Part shown: positions 56,897 to 64,000 of the stretch, in pieces | Layout of the letters: each line of letters opens with the position of its first letter | Numbering within the stretch: the stretch's first letter is position 1 | Source: Sporolactobacillus spathodeae | Lineage (GTDB): Bacteria > Bacillota > Bacilli > Bacillales > Sporolactobacillaceae | DNA: 64,000 nt | Direction of reading: 5' to 3' | Assembly: GCF_016908935.1 (NCBI RefSeq) | Contig: NZ_JAFBEV010000001.1 | Coordinates: 1 to 64,000, forward strand | The notes under the pieces: generated by a model | Told to the model about the DNA's origin: nothing | Seen by the model: only the letters and a program-made list of their open reading frames with translations | The model's database searches: none | Translations under genes and position numbers: made by a program

Positions 56897-57904
56897 TTAA
56901 TAAATACGGCTTGTCTGCTTCTTTTTTTGCAGTGTCTGGCGCTCCCAAGCACGGAGATAGGGATAGGGATCAATGGAAAACTCTGTGCGGCCATTATCTT
57001 TGTAGAAACCGTAATGTAGATGTGGCGGAAACTTACCCATCGTTCCCCTCGGTCCGTATCCTGAACTACCGACGTAACCGATCGTTTCGCCTGGCGCAGT
57101 AACGGTACCGCGATGTATGCGCGGCGCATAACCATTTAAGTGTGCGTAATAATGATAATTGCCCTCAATATCGCGAAGACCAATTCGCCAGCCGCCGTAT
57201 TTATTCCATCCGATCATTTCAATGACACCGTAGGCAGAAGCAAACACTGGCGTTCCATAATTGGCAAACAGGTCTGTGCCCTCATGTATTCGCAGTCCGC
57301 CCCAGCCGCGCCGCGCACCCCACGTGGATTCATAATCATAATTGGCGCCTAGTGGTAGTGGAAAGCAATGCCCCGATAAATCGACAGTATTGAACGCGGC
57401 AAAAATAGCGGCGTAAGTCTCGATCATCTCAACCGCTTTGCCGCGATGATAAATCTGCCAAAGTCCGATTCGATGATTTTGCTCGCCAGGGCCAGCTTCG
57501 GCGATTTTTTCGGCGATTGAAAAAAGACGATCCTCTGGATTGGCTCGTTCGGCTAGCCCGTCTCCATTTCCGTCCCTACCTGTACCGCCAAAGAAAGACA
57601 GAAGCAACGCGTTCTTATTTTGAGCGTCTGGAGCAGGAATGCCGGTCCATTCGATCGGATGAAACGGTGTATCCAGATAGGTGTCACGGCGTGCGTCGCC
57701 AATCCTGAGTGCGGCAATATTATGCGCATATTGATCGCATCCAGCAATAAGCGTCCATGGAACGCCAGTGATTGCAGCTGTTTTCAGGTAGAGTGCCTTA
57801 CGACTTGAAGCATCTTGCCAATCCTCTTTTGCAGAAGTTAAGGATGGAGAGGAAAAAAGAACCATGAAAAGCAGTGGCAGGACAAGAAACTTTCGATCAA
57901 GCAT
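56897..57904 (-). CDS. lytH: sporulation L-Ala-D-Glu endopeptidase LytH
   Basis: 335 residues. A signal peptide covers about 1-25. The N-terminal half has a helical segment with WTLIAGCDQYAHNIA; the C-terminal LytM/M23 zinc peptidase domain (about 205-325) has the ligands H and D in RIHEGTDLF and HxH in PPHLHYGFY. In B. subtilis LytH (YunA) trims cortex peptides to single L-Ala side chains under sigma-K. It lies opposite yunB as in that species. An M23 enzyme of other wall specificity is the alternative. Confidence 0.9.
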   Translation of the reverse strand: MLDRKFLVLPLLFMVLFSSPSLTSAKEDWQDASSRKALYLKTAAITGVPWTLIAGCDQYAHNIAALRIGDARRDTYLDTPFHPIEWTGIPAPDAQNKNALLLSFFGGTGRDGNGDGLAERANPEDRLFSIAEKIAEAGPGEQNHRIGLWQIYHRGKAVEMIETYAAIFAAFNTVDLSGHCFPLPLGANYDYESTWGARRGWGGLRIHEGTDLFANYGTPVFASAYGVIEMIGWNKYGGWRIGLRDIEGNYHYYAHLNGYAPRIHRGTVTAPGETIGYVGSSGYGPRGTMGKFPPHLHYGFYKDNGRTEFSIDPYPYLRAWERQTLQKKKQTSRIY

Positions 57905-58039
57905 CGTATTTATTCAGTCCTTTCTTTAATAATGTCACAAGCACATTGTGTCAGGCTCGGGTTCGCTTTGCTGATCTGCTATAATAAAAAGCATAGGCAG
58001 GCAAGTAATTGGCCCCTCGATACGATAGGAGGTTTTTCT

Positions 58040-58351
58040 TTGACAGCATCCATTGTTTCTGTCGACCATCAGCATTATGAACTAATTGAGAATGTTCGCG
58101 ATGGATGGAATGACGAAGCTTTTCAAAAAAGATACAGTGATATACTAAGTAAATTTGACTATATTGTTGGCGACTGGGGGTATGAGCAACTACGGCTGCG
58201 TGGTTTTTATGAGGATAAAAACCAAAAGTCAACGTATGACACGAAGATCAGCACGCTTGTTGATTACATCATGGAATACTGTAGTTTCGGCTGTGCCTAT
58301 TTCGTTTTGAAAAAAATCCCGAAGCCAAAACATGGTTTCACGGAACCGTAA
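58040..58351 (+). CDS. yutD: YutD-family protein
   Basis: 103 residues from TTG 58040, behind a perfect TAGGAGGT 8 bases upstream. It has the YutD blocks YELIENVRDGWNDEAFQKRYSDILSKFDYIVGDWGYEQLRLRGFY and IMEYCSFGCAYFVLKK. The function of the family is unknown. TATAAT at 57980-57985 is a likely -10. First gene of the yut cluster. Confidence 0.9.
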   Translation: MTASIVSVDHQHYELIENVRDGWNDEAFQKRYSDILSKFDYIVGDWGYEQLRLRGFYEDKNQKSTYDTKISTLVDYIMEYCSFGCAYFVLKKIPKPKHGFTEP

Positions 58352-58420
58352 TTTGTTTTTCTTATTGTGCACGGAATGTTTGTTTTGATAACAGGAGATT
58401 GGAAAGTGAGGGATCAGGGG

Positions 58421-58870
58421 ATGTATTTTGTTGATCGTCAGCAATTAACCGATAAATTGGATTATATGGATCGTCTGCTCCGTCTGTTCCAGGACCAGGC
58501 GTGGGATACGGAATTAAAGCATTTGGCACTCGAGCGGATCGTACAGAATTTGATTGAGTCGATCATTGATGTGGGCAATCAAATGATTGATGGCTTTATT
58601 ATGCGCGATCCAGGCGGTTATCTGGACATTATCGACATTCTTCAGGATGAATCGGTGCTTCCCGAGGAGGAAGCGGTCCGTATTAAAAATGTGGTCGCCT
58701 GGCGGAAGCAGCTTGTCCGCAATTATCTCGGGTTGGATCACAAACAGCTGGCAGCCATTGTGTCAGAGAATCAGTCGGCACTCAGCGGATTTTCCAAGCG
58801 CGTGAACGATTATCTGGAAAAGGAGCTCGGACCGGTGTCTGCATTTGCGCCGAATAAGAATCGGGTTTGA
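58421..58870 (+). CDS. yutE: DUF86/HepT-like protein YutE
   Basis: 149 residues from ATG 58421. Helical HepT fold: residues 1-60 (LTDKLDYMDRLLRLFQDQ), ERIVQNLIESIIDVGNQMID, and WRKQLVRNYLGLD. HepT toxins have an R-x4-6-H-x-Y RNase motif; here the place reads RKQLVRNYLG with no histidine, and no MntA nucleotidyltransferase partner is adjacent, so toxin activity is unlikely. It overlaps the frame of yutF and is part of the yutDEF unit. Confidence 0.85.
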   Translation: MYFVDRQQLTDKLDYMDRLLRLFQDQAWDTELKHLALERIVQNLIESIIDVGNQMIDGFIMRDPGGYLDIIDILQDESVLPEEEAVRIKNVVAWRKQLVRNYLGLDHKQLAAIVSENQSALSGFSKRVNDYLEKELGPVSAFAPNKNRV

Positions 58871-58902
58871 CAAGATTGAGAGAAGAAAGTTGGGGAGCAG
58901 CT

Positions 58903-59670
58903 ATGCGTAAGGCTTATCGGACATTTTTACTGGATCTAGACGGAACGGTTTACCGCGGCAAAGAAAGCATACCGGAAGCGGTTGACTTTGTGAAAAATTT
59001 GAAGAAAAAAGGATTGACTTATCTTTTCGTGACCAATAACTCGACGCGTACAAAAGAAATGGTTGCGGAACAATTGGCGAGTTTCGGGATTCCCTGTACG
59101 GCGGATAATGTATTGACGACGAGCATGGCCACCGCGCAGTTCATTAAACGTGAAAAAGCGGATGCCACGGTCTATTATATCGGCGAAAAAGGGTTGACAC
59201 AGGCCATGGAAGCAGCGGGTCTTACCTATCAGGAAGAGAATCCTGATTATGTCGCATTCGGCATGGATCGTGAAATTACATATGAGAAGTATGCCAAAGC
59301 CAGTCTCGCCGTCCGTGCGGGCGCGCGCTTTGTTTCCACTAACCCAGACGTGGCGCTACCGAATGAGCGTGGACTGGTACCTGGTAACGGCTCGCTTACT
59401 TCGGTTATCTCCGTTTCAACCGGCGTTACACCGGTATTTATCGGCAAACCGGAACCGATCATCATGGAACAAGCGCTGGAGATGCTTGATGCGGATAAAG
59501 AAACGACCTTGATGATCGGGGATAATTACGATACAGACATTATGGCAGGCATTCGTTCGGGTATTGATTCATTGCTTGTTCTAACGGGTGTGACAAGCAA
59601 GCGGGCATTGCGGGCCAAAGCGCAGCAGCCGACTTACGTGCTTGATTCACTGAGCGATTGGCTATTCTGA
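58903..59670 (+). CDS. yutF: HAD-IIA phosphatase YutF (NagD-like)
   Basis: 255 residues from ATG 58903, with GGGGAG 5 bases upstream. HAD motif I LLDLDGTVYRG (nucleophile Asp near 10), motif II FVTNNSTR, motif III lysine in GKPEP, motif IV GDNYDTD. The cap type is IIA, as in NagD. It removes phosphate from small metabolites; B. subtilis YutF is reported as a promiscuous sugar-phosphate phosphatase. Synteny with yutE supports the name. Confidence 0.92.
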   Translation: MRKAYRTFLLDLDGTVYRGKESIPEAVDFVKNLKKKGLTYLFVTNNSTRTKEMVAEQLASFGIPCTADNVLTTSMATAQFIKREKADATVYYIGEKGLTQAMEAAGLTYQEENPDYVAFGMDREITYEKYAKASLAVRAGARFVSTNPDVALPNERGLVPGNGSLTSVISVSTGVTPVFIGKPEPIIMEQALEMLDADKETTLMIGDNYDTDIMAGIRSGIDSLLVLTGVTSKRALRAKAQQPTYVLDSLSDWLF

Positions 59671-59780
59671 CCGAGAATAAATCGATTCCGGATTAATTAA
59701 GCAATTCTGTTTGCGAAGCGCGCAAGATTAACGAAGTGGTGCATAGAATAGAACCATCAAGGTTCGAGAAGGTGATCCGC

Positions 59781-60737
59781 GTGTCAACGGATTTTCAGGC
59801 ACTCGTCAGCCGCCATTATTCATTGGAAACATTTTCCGATCAGCCGCTTCGCCTTTTCTTTCAGCCGCTCGACCACTTTTATCATCAAAATTTGGAAGCT
59901 CTTGCGATCCTGGCGGATTATCTCGATCGCGAGTCGCCCTTGGGCATCTGTCGATTAGTCCCGAATCGTGAGGGGCATTTTGATACGGAAATCAACGGGG
60001 TTCCCTCTGTTCTGACCACCTTGCCAGAGCCGGAGCAACCAGAGCACCCGCTCGGCGCTGATCTCGCTTTGCTGCATCGCTGGACACAAGGGATTGACAT
60101 CGGCTCGTTTCCTGAGGCACTCGTCTATCAGAAAACGGAAGGCTTAGCGAAAAGTCTTGACGCGCTCGGTAAGAAGTATACGGAAGTCGGCAATCAGCGT
60201 GGCAGTAACTTTTTTGAAAAAAGTTTTATCCGCAATTTCCCCTATTTTTCGGGATGCGGGGAAAATGCGGTTCAGTACCTTGTTGATTGTGCACTCAATT
60301 ATCCGGCAGAACCGTTAACGTTGAGCCATTTCCGTTTTGCCGGTTCCGAGTCATTGTACCCTGAAAATCCGGCGACATGGGTCGCCGATGACCGTTCCCG
60401 TGACTTGGCGGAATGGATTCGTTTAACGGTTTGGACGCAAGGCGGAAATGAACTGGTTGGTCATGTCGCTCAATTTCTCGATGCGTATGAGTCCATTTTT
60501 CCGCTCTCGCTTTCGGTTGCTGGAAAAATGTACGGTCGCTTGCTTTTCCCACTCTCTTATGTCGAATGCTGCGAACGCTATTTATTTGGCTCGAGCTTTG
60601 AAGATCGCGCATTGCTTGATGATATGTTAGCAATGAATGAGAAAAAAATCGAGGACAATCAGCGCGTGTTGCATTATCTGGGGACGCGTTACCCGGATTT
60701 GGAGAAACCGGAATGGCTGACCGCTGTGTCCTCCTAA
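59781..60737 (+). CDS. yutH: YutH-like spore coat-associated protein
   Basis: 318 residues from GTG 59781, with GAAGGTGA 5-6 bases upstream; the earlier GTG 59736 lacks a site. The layout resembles the CotS/YutH group of kinase-fold coat proteins (FQPLDHFYHQNLEALAILADYL, LHRWTQGID, LTLSHFRF, LAEWIRLTVWTQG), but the kinase Asp-Phe-Gly and Brenner motifs are not convincing, so catalysis is doubtful. Sequence is divergent; the call rests mainly on place between yutF and yutI. Confidence 0.75.
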   Translation: MSTDFQALVSRHYSLETFSDQPLRLFFQPLDHFYHQNLEALAILADYLDRESPLGICRLVPNREGHFDTEINGVPSVLTTLPEPEQPEHPLGADLALLHRWTQGIDIGSFPEALVYQKTEGLAKSLDALGKKYTEVGNQRGSNFFEKSFIRNFPYFSGCGENAVQYLVDCALNYPAEPLTLSHFRFAGSESLYPENPATWVADDRSRDLAEWIRLTVWTQGGNELVGHVAQFLDAYESIFPLSLSVAGKMYGRLLFPLSYVECCERYLFGSSFEDRALLDDMLAMNEKKIEDNQRVLHYLGTRYPDLEKPEWLTAVSS

Positions 60738-60743
60738 GTATTG

Positions 60744-60793
60744 AAAAAAGGCTGCCCCGCCTGACACGATTCTTCGGTCAAGCGGAGCAGCCT
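60744..60793. terminator. terminator between yutH and yutI
   Basis: AAGGCTGC-CCGC and GCGG-GCAGCCTT stem with a long loop. The T run is on the minus strand, so it mainly ends yutI, and also ends yutH by position. Confidence 0.8.
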
Positions 60794-60890
60794 TATCTCT
60801 ATTCAGCGAAGGGTTCGCAAAGCTTTGCGGACAGTCACTTTGAAAAAGCCTGTCCGGAAATTTAAGCAAACATTATTTTCCAGACAAAAC

Positions 60891-61112
60891 TTAGAAAACT
60901 TGTTCCAATTCCTTAACACCAGGAACATTTTCCAACAAAGCGCGTTCAATACCGGCTTTCAGCGTGAGTGTAGAGCTCGGGCAGTTTTCACAGGCGCCAA
61001 GCAATTTGACGCGGACAATCCCTTCCTCAACACCAATCAATTCCACGTCGCCGCCGTCACGCAGCAAAAACGGGCGAAGTTTATCAAGCACTTCTACCAC
61101 TTGATCGTACAT
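60891..61112 (-). CDS. yutI: NifU C-terminal-domain Fe-S carrier (YutI)
   Basis: 73 residues, a lone NifU-C domain ([58 protein letters not shown]) with the CxxC cluster ligands in CENCP near 41-44. Nfu proteins take 4Fe-4S clusters from the Suf scaffold to targets such as LipA. Opposite strand to yutH. Confidence 0.95.
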   Translation of the reverse strand: MYDQVVEVLDKLRPFLLRDGGDVELIGVEEGIVRVKLLGACENCPSSTLTLKAGIERALLENVPGVKELEQVF

Positions 61113-61262
61113 TCAAAAACACTCCTTTCCCATGGCTATCTTCGCCCATTATATCTTGTTTGCGGCTAAAAATCTATTTTCAAGGATCGAAGAATCCCAA
61201 TCGATCGGGACTGTTCTTTTCAAACCCCTCAGTATGCATGGTATAGTTAAAGAAGAAGCGAT

Positions 61263-61372
61263 GCTTAAATTTAAGGTTGTTTTTCTGACGCAAAAGCAAT
61301 GTGTGATGGCGCCTGCGGCAAGCAAACGCATGGCAATAAACGATGAATAGCAACAGCAGATTTTAACGAAGC
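61263..61372 (+). repeat. dispersed repeat R13, inverted-repeat type with deleted core
   Basis: Left arm CTTAAATTTAAGGTTGTTTTTCTGACG, core shrunk to GCGCCTGCGGCAAGC, right arm CAACAGCAGATTTTAACGAAGC. The same deletion as R1. It ends about 20 bases before the yuzD ribosome site. Confidence 0.78.
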
Positions 61373-61403
61373 AAAAGAAAAAGGGTTTTTGGAGGACTTT
61401 CAA

Positions 61404-61721
61404 ATGATATTAACGGTATACGGTACGGAAACACGTTGTGCAAGCTGTGTTCAAGCGCCTTCTTCCAAGGCTACCGCAGAGTGGCTTCAAGCCGCGTTGC
61501 TTCGGAAATTCGGAAGCGAGATCATGATTCGCTATGTTCCAATTGAGCAGCCAGAAAATGAAGAAGATCGACAATTCTGCGCGCGAATTCTTGCCGATGA
61601 ATTCTTTTATCCGCTCCTCGTTTCCGGCGAAACAATTATCGGCGAAGGATATATCGAACTCAAACCGGTTGTTCAGTATTTGATAAACAATGGCATACAG
61701 GCGCGAATCGAATCAAAGTGA
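61404..61721 (+). CDS. yuzD: YuzD / DUF1462 thioredoxin-like protein
   Basis: 105 residues from ATG 61404, with GGAGG 8 bases upstream. Thioredoxin-like start LTVYGTETRCASCVQAPSS has a CxxC (C13, C16 by approximate count) and the family tail FFYPLLVSGETIIGEGYIELKPV. Role unknown. In Bacillus it neighbours yutI, as here. Confidence 0.85.
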   Translation: MILTVYGTETRCASCVQAPSSKATAEWLQAALLRKFGSEIMIRYVPIEQPENEEDRQFCARILADEFFYPLLVSGETIIGEGYIELKPVVQYLINNGIQARIESK

Positions 61722-61827
61722 TGCAATAAAGGGTAAAATAACTAAATTGAAAAAGAGATGTGACGAAATCAACAGCCCGTGATAAACTGTTGAATTAAAT
61801 AAAGATTTTAAACCGGGGAGAGGGAAA

Positions 61828-62061
61828 ATGATGCTCGATTTCCATCATAGCTGGCCGTATGAACGCGTGGCCAGCGATATCTATTTTGAAGAGTGCCCCT
61901 TCTGCCATGCATCTCCGGTGCTTCTGCCATTGAAGCGGGAAGCTGTGGAACGGGCTTTTGAAGCGATCAAGACACCGGTCGTTATGCCATGTTGTCATGA
62001 GCGGATCGTGATCGAAACAATGGATAAGGATTATATTTGGGCGGATCAGACGTTGCGTTAG
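61828..62061 (+). CDS. small CxxC / CC protein, possible zinc binder, unknown
   Basis: 77 residues; two tandem ATGs after GGGGAGAGGG. Cysteines occur as ECPFC (about 23-26) and MPCCHE (about 54-55), which together could form a four-Cys metal site. The end IVIETMDKDYIWADQTLR looks conserved-protein-like, and I recall similar short Bacillales proteins without a name. It lies 20 bases before dapF and is probably co-transcribed. No function is claimed. Confidence 0.7.
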   Translation: MMLDFHHSWPYERVASDIYFEECPFCHASPVLLPLKREAVERAFEAIKTPVVMPCCHERIVIETMDKDYIWADQTLR

Positions 62062-62081
62062 GAAACAGGAGATGAACGAAG

Positions 62082-62957
62082 TTGGGCAAGATGTATGAGT
62101 TTACGAAAATGCACGGACTCGGAAATTGCTATATTTACATGGACGGGATCACACGTCCGTTGGATATACCAGATATGGCGGCATTGGCCAGAAGGGTATC
62201 CGACCCGGCTTTTGGCATCGGTTCAGACGGACTAATTTTGATACTGCCTTCAGATCGTGCGGATGTGAAAATGCGAATTTTTAACAAAGATGGTTCAGAA
62301 GCGAAAAATTGCGGAAACGGTTTGCGCTGCGTCGCCCGTTATTGTTTTGAACACCAATTAGTCGATAAGCCAGCATTCGAGATTGAAACCCTTTCCGGCA
62401 ATAGACACGCCACTGTCCATACAGAACATTCTGTTGTGACGGGTGTGACGATCGACATGGATCAACCGATACTCCAGCGTCGGCTGATCCCGGTAGCCGG
62501 AGGAGATGGCGATCGGAAGGTCATCCGCGATAAGTTAACGGTTTTTGGGACGGACTATCAATTTACCGCAGTTTCAATGGGAAATCCACATGCGCTGTTT
62601 TTTGTCGACGATGTAGCCGATGCACCGATTGATCAGCTCGGGCCGCTGCTAGCCGATACCTACCCGCTGTTTCCTGAAGGAGCCAATATCGGTTTTGTTC
62701 ATCCGATTTCAGAGAGCGCCATCGATTATCGGGTCTGGGAACGCGGCTCAGGTATAACCCAGGCGTGTGGAACAGGTGCCTGCGCCGCAGTGGTTGCATC
62801 GATTCTGGAACAACGTTTGCCCAAGGATCATCCGATTACCGTCCATCTCGCCGGCGGCGACTTGACGGTCCAATGGGACGCAACGACAAACCATGTGTTG
62901 ATGACCGGATCAGCCGAAGTCATTTGTACCGGCACTTATTATGATTCTCAGGTTTAA
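62082..62957 (+). CDS. dapF: diaminopimelate epimerase
   Basis: 291 residues, TTG start with AGGAG 10 bases before; ATG 62091 would lie too far from it. The two active cysteines are C77 (NCGNGLRC) and the one in ACGTGACA near 225. It makes meso-diaminopimelate from the LL form for peptidoglycan and lysine, without a cofactor. The other dap genes are not in the window. Confidence 0.96.
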   Translation: MGKMYEFTKMHGLGNCYIYMDGITRPLDIPDMAALARRVSDPAFGIGSDGLILILPSDRADVKMRIFNKDGSEAKNCGNGLRCVARYCFEHQLVDKPAFEIETLSGNRHATVHTEHSVVTGVTIDMDQPILQRRLIPVAGGDGDRKVIRDKLTVFGTDYQFTAVSMGNPHALFFVDDVADAPIDQLGPLLADTYPLFPEGANIGFVHPISESAIDYRVWERGSGITQACGTGACAAVVASILEQRLPKDHPITVHLAGGDLTVQWDATTNHVLMTGSAEVICTGTYYDSQV

Positions 62958-62996
62958 GTCTCCCTCCAAACGGTAATGATTAATTAAGCAATTTAT

Positions 62997-63026
62997 TTGT
63001 AAACATGGGCCTGTTCCCGATATAAT
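62997..63026 (+). promoter_or_regulatory. promoter of the A-type Fe-S carrier gene
   Basis: TTGTAA and TATAAT with 18-base spacing; transcription start about 60 bases before the gene. Confidence 0.6.
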
Positions 63027-63098
63027 AAAACAGATAACGTCTGTGCTTTTGATCACAATTGAATCGGACAGACGAAAAATGAAAAGGAGTTGACGTGT

Positions 63099-63464
63099 GT
63101 GCAGATTACGCTCACTGAAGCAGCAAATTTCCGTGTGAAAAGTATGCTGAATGACGAACCCGGAGAAAATCTTTTCTTGCGTGTCGGTGTCAGCGGCGGT
63201 GGATGTTCCGGACTGTCGTACGGCATGGGATTTGACGATAAAGTTATGGAAGACGACCAAGTCTTTGAACAAGAGGGCTTGAAAGTTGTTGTCGACGCGA
63301 ACAGCGCTCCGCTGCTTGATGGCGTGACCATTGACTTCAGACAAAATCTCGAAGGCGGTGGCTTCACCATCGACAATCCAAATGCGATTTCTACCTGTGG
63401 CTGCGGTCACTCGTTTAAAACCGCTGAAAACGCGGGCGAACCAGCGAAACACTGCGATTGTTGA
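63099..63464 (+). CDS. yutM: A-type iron-sulfur carrier (HesB/IscA family, YutM/SufA-like)
   Basis: 121 residues from GTG 63099, with AAGGAG 9 bases upstream; TTG 63090 sits on that site. The three conserved cysteines are C36 (GGGCSGLSYG), C100 and C102 (STCGCGHSF), with an extra CDC at the very end. It delivers Fe-S clusters between the Suf scaffold and targets. Together with SufBCDSU and the Nfu-like protein it completes the cluster route in this window. Confidence 0.95.
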   Translation: MQITLTEAANFRVKSMLNDEPGENLFLRVGVSGGGCSGLSYGMGFDDKVMEDDQVFEQEGLKVVVDANSAPLLDGVTIDFRQNLEGGGFTIDNPNAISTCGCGHSFKTAENAGEPAKHCDC

Positions 63465-63485
63465 TTCGATTCAAATCAATATGAT

Positions 63486-63530
63486 AAAAAACTATCTTTC
63501 CAACCTTTTTTTGGGGAGATGGTTTTTTTG
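63486..63530 (+). terminator. terminator of the A-type carrier gene
   Basis: AAACTATCTTTCC and GGGGAGATGGTTT stem with a T-rich loop, then seven Ts. Repeat R14 starts just after it. Confidence 0.8.
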
Positions 63531-63531
63531 T

Positions 63532-63712
63532 ACATTAGGAATGTATATGATTTTGCTTAAAAATGCAGCGAAGGAGCGAAACGCTTGCGGGAAAAGCGAG
63601 CCAAGTGAGACCACGCAAATTCCAGCCTGTCTGAGGAGACGCGCGGCGCTCGCGGCAAGCGAGCAACCGGACGCAATTATAATAAAATAAGACTTGGCGT
63701 CAGCAAATTTTT
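63532..63712 (+). repeat. dispersed repeat R14, full core
   Basis: Left module ATGTATATGATTTTGCTTAAAAATGCAGCG; core with CTTGCGGG and CCACGCAA in place of CCTGCGGG and CCCCGCAG (an outer C-G pair became T-A), and GCTCGCGGC at the distal site, still pairable with GCGGG through G-U. Confidence 0.82.
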
Positions 63713-64000
63713 CAATTATCGATTTGAACAGCAAAAGTGTTCCGATCCCTTATTCCAATAATGATTTTTAACAAAACAAATATTTCCTGTCATTTATTTC
63801 ACTCTGTCAAGAATAAATGGTACCAATTTGATTATTCTGATCAATATATACGTGAATTTTTTTGCTATAATTTTTAATTATCTCAGGTTTTCTTTGAATA
63901 ACTATCGTTTTCTTCAATGGGTGTTTTTTCTAGATCATTTTTCTTGAAATGTTAACAAAAAAGACATAATATTATATTGCAATGAATTTGTGATATAAAT
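63713..64000. other. AT-rich intergenic to window end
   Basis: Very AT-rich, no ORF of note. It probably holds the promoter of a gene beyond the window; no element could be placed with confidence. Confidence 0.4.

Noticed and set aside
58421-58870. HepT toxin of a HepT-MntA toxin-antitoxin pair
   Set aside because: The RNase motif histidine is missing and no nucleotidyltransferase gene is adjacent; the place in the yut cluster fits YutE.

Overview
The window is a chromosomal segment of a low-to-moderate GC, endospore-forming Firmicute of the order Bacillales. Evidence for this is a set of sporulation genes (ytaF-like, lytH, yunB, yutH-like, two CotF-like coat proteins), sigI-rsgI, the sufCDSUB order, Bacillus-type RNA leaders (Ser T-box, SAM-I) and B. 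subtilis-like synteny (yunD-yunC-yunB-lytH, yutD-yutE-yutF-yutH-yutI, arsC-like-gcvH). Sporolactobacillaceae or a relative would fit, but this is inference and no 16S gene is present. I see no prophage, CRISPR array, tRNA, rRNA or intact transposase.

Layout. 0.3-5.5 kb: a small membrane protein, a YtaF/MntP-type membrane protein, a methyltransferase, an AIM24-family protein, a membrane-anchored propeller-like protein and a HAD phosphatase. 5.7-15.1 kb is mostly amino-acid synthesis on the minus strand: an aminotransferase plus serA behind a serine T-box, hisC, a plus-strand RpiR-type regulator, then hom-thrC-thrB. 15.4-19.1 kb: a SNF2 helicase and a SWIM zinc-finger partner. 19.4-21.2 kb: lipoate synthesis (lipM, lipA). 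21.4-28.7 kb: gltC divergent from the glutamate synthase genes. 28.9-32.6 kb: polyphosphate genes (ppx, ppk). 33.2-37.1 kb: class Ib ribonucleotide reductase nrdIEF behind twin NrdR boxes. 37.5-40.7 kb: YpjP-like, SGNH hydrolase, CAP-domain and coat proteins. 41.1-44.2 kb: ArsC-like, gcvH, sigI-rsgI. 44.5-47.3 kb: SAM riboswitch and metNIQ. 47.7-53.1 kb: sufCDSUB. 53.4-63.5 kb: DUF4395, yunDCB, lytH, the yut cluster, dapF and an A-type Fe-S carrier.

Two themes link the genes. Several make or use Fe-S clusters and lipoate: sufCDSUB, the NifU-like protein, the A-type carrier, LipA, the GcvH lipoyl domain and glutamate synthase. Others feed amino-acid pools under RNA or LysR control: the Ser T-box operon, SAM-metNIQ and gltC-gltAB.

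The least ordinary feature is a family of dispersed intergenic repeats, about 15 loci of roughly 40-215 bp. Every copy whose direction can be read lies in the same orientation. Most abut the poly-T tract of a plus-strand intrinsic terminator. The shared core can fold through a conserved GC-rich helix enclosing a variable helix whose sequence differs between copies while pairing is kept. Some copies have imperfect terminal inverted repeats, like a MITE. Related-looking repeats are, from memory, common in Bacillaceae, but I know of no settled function.
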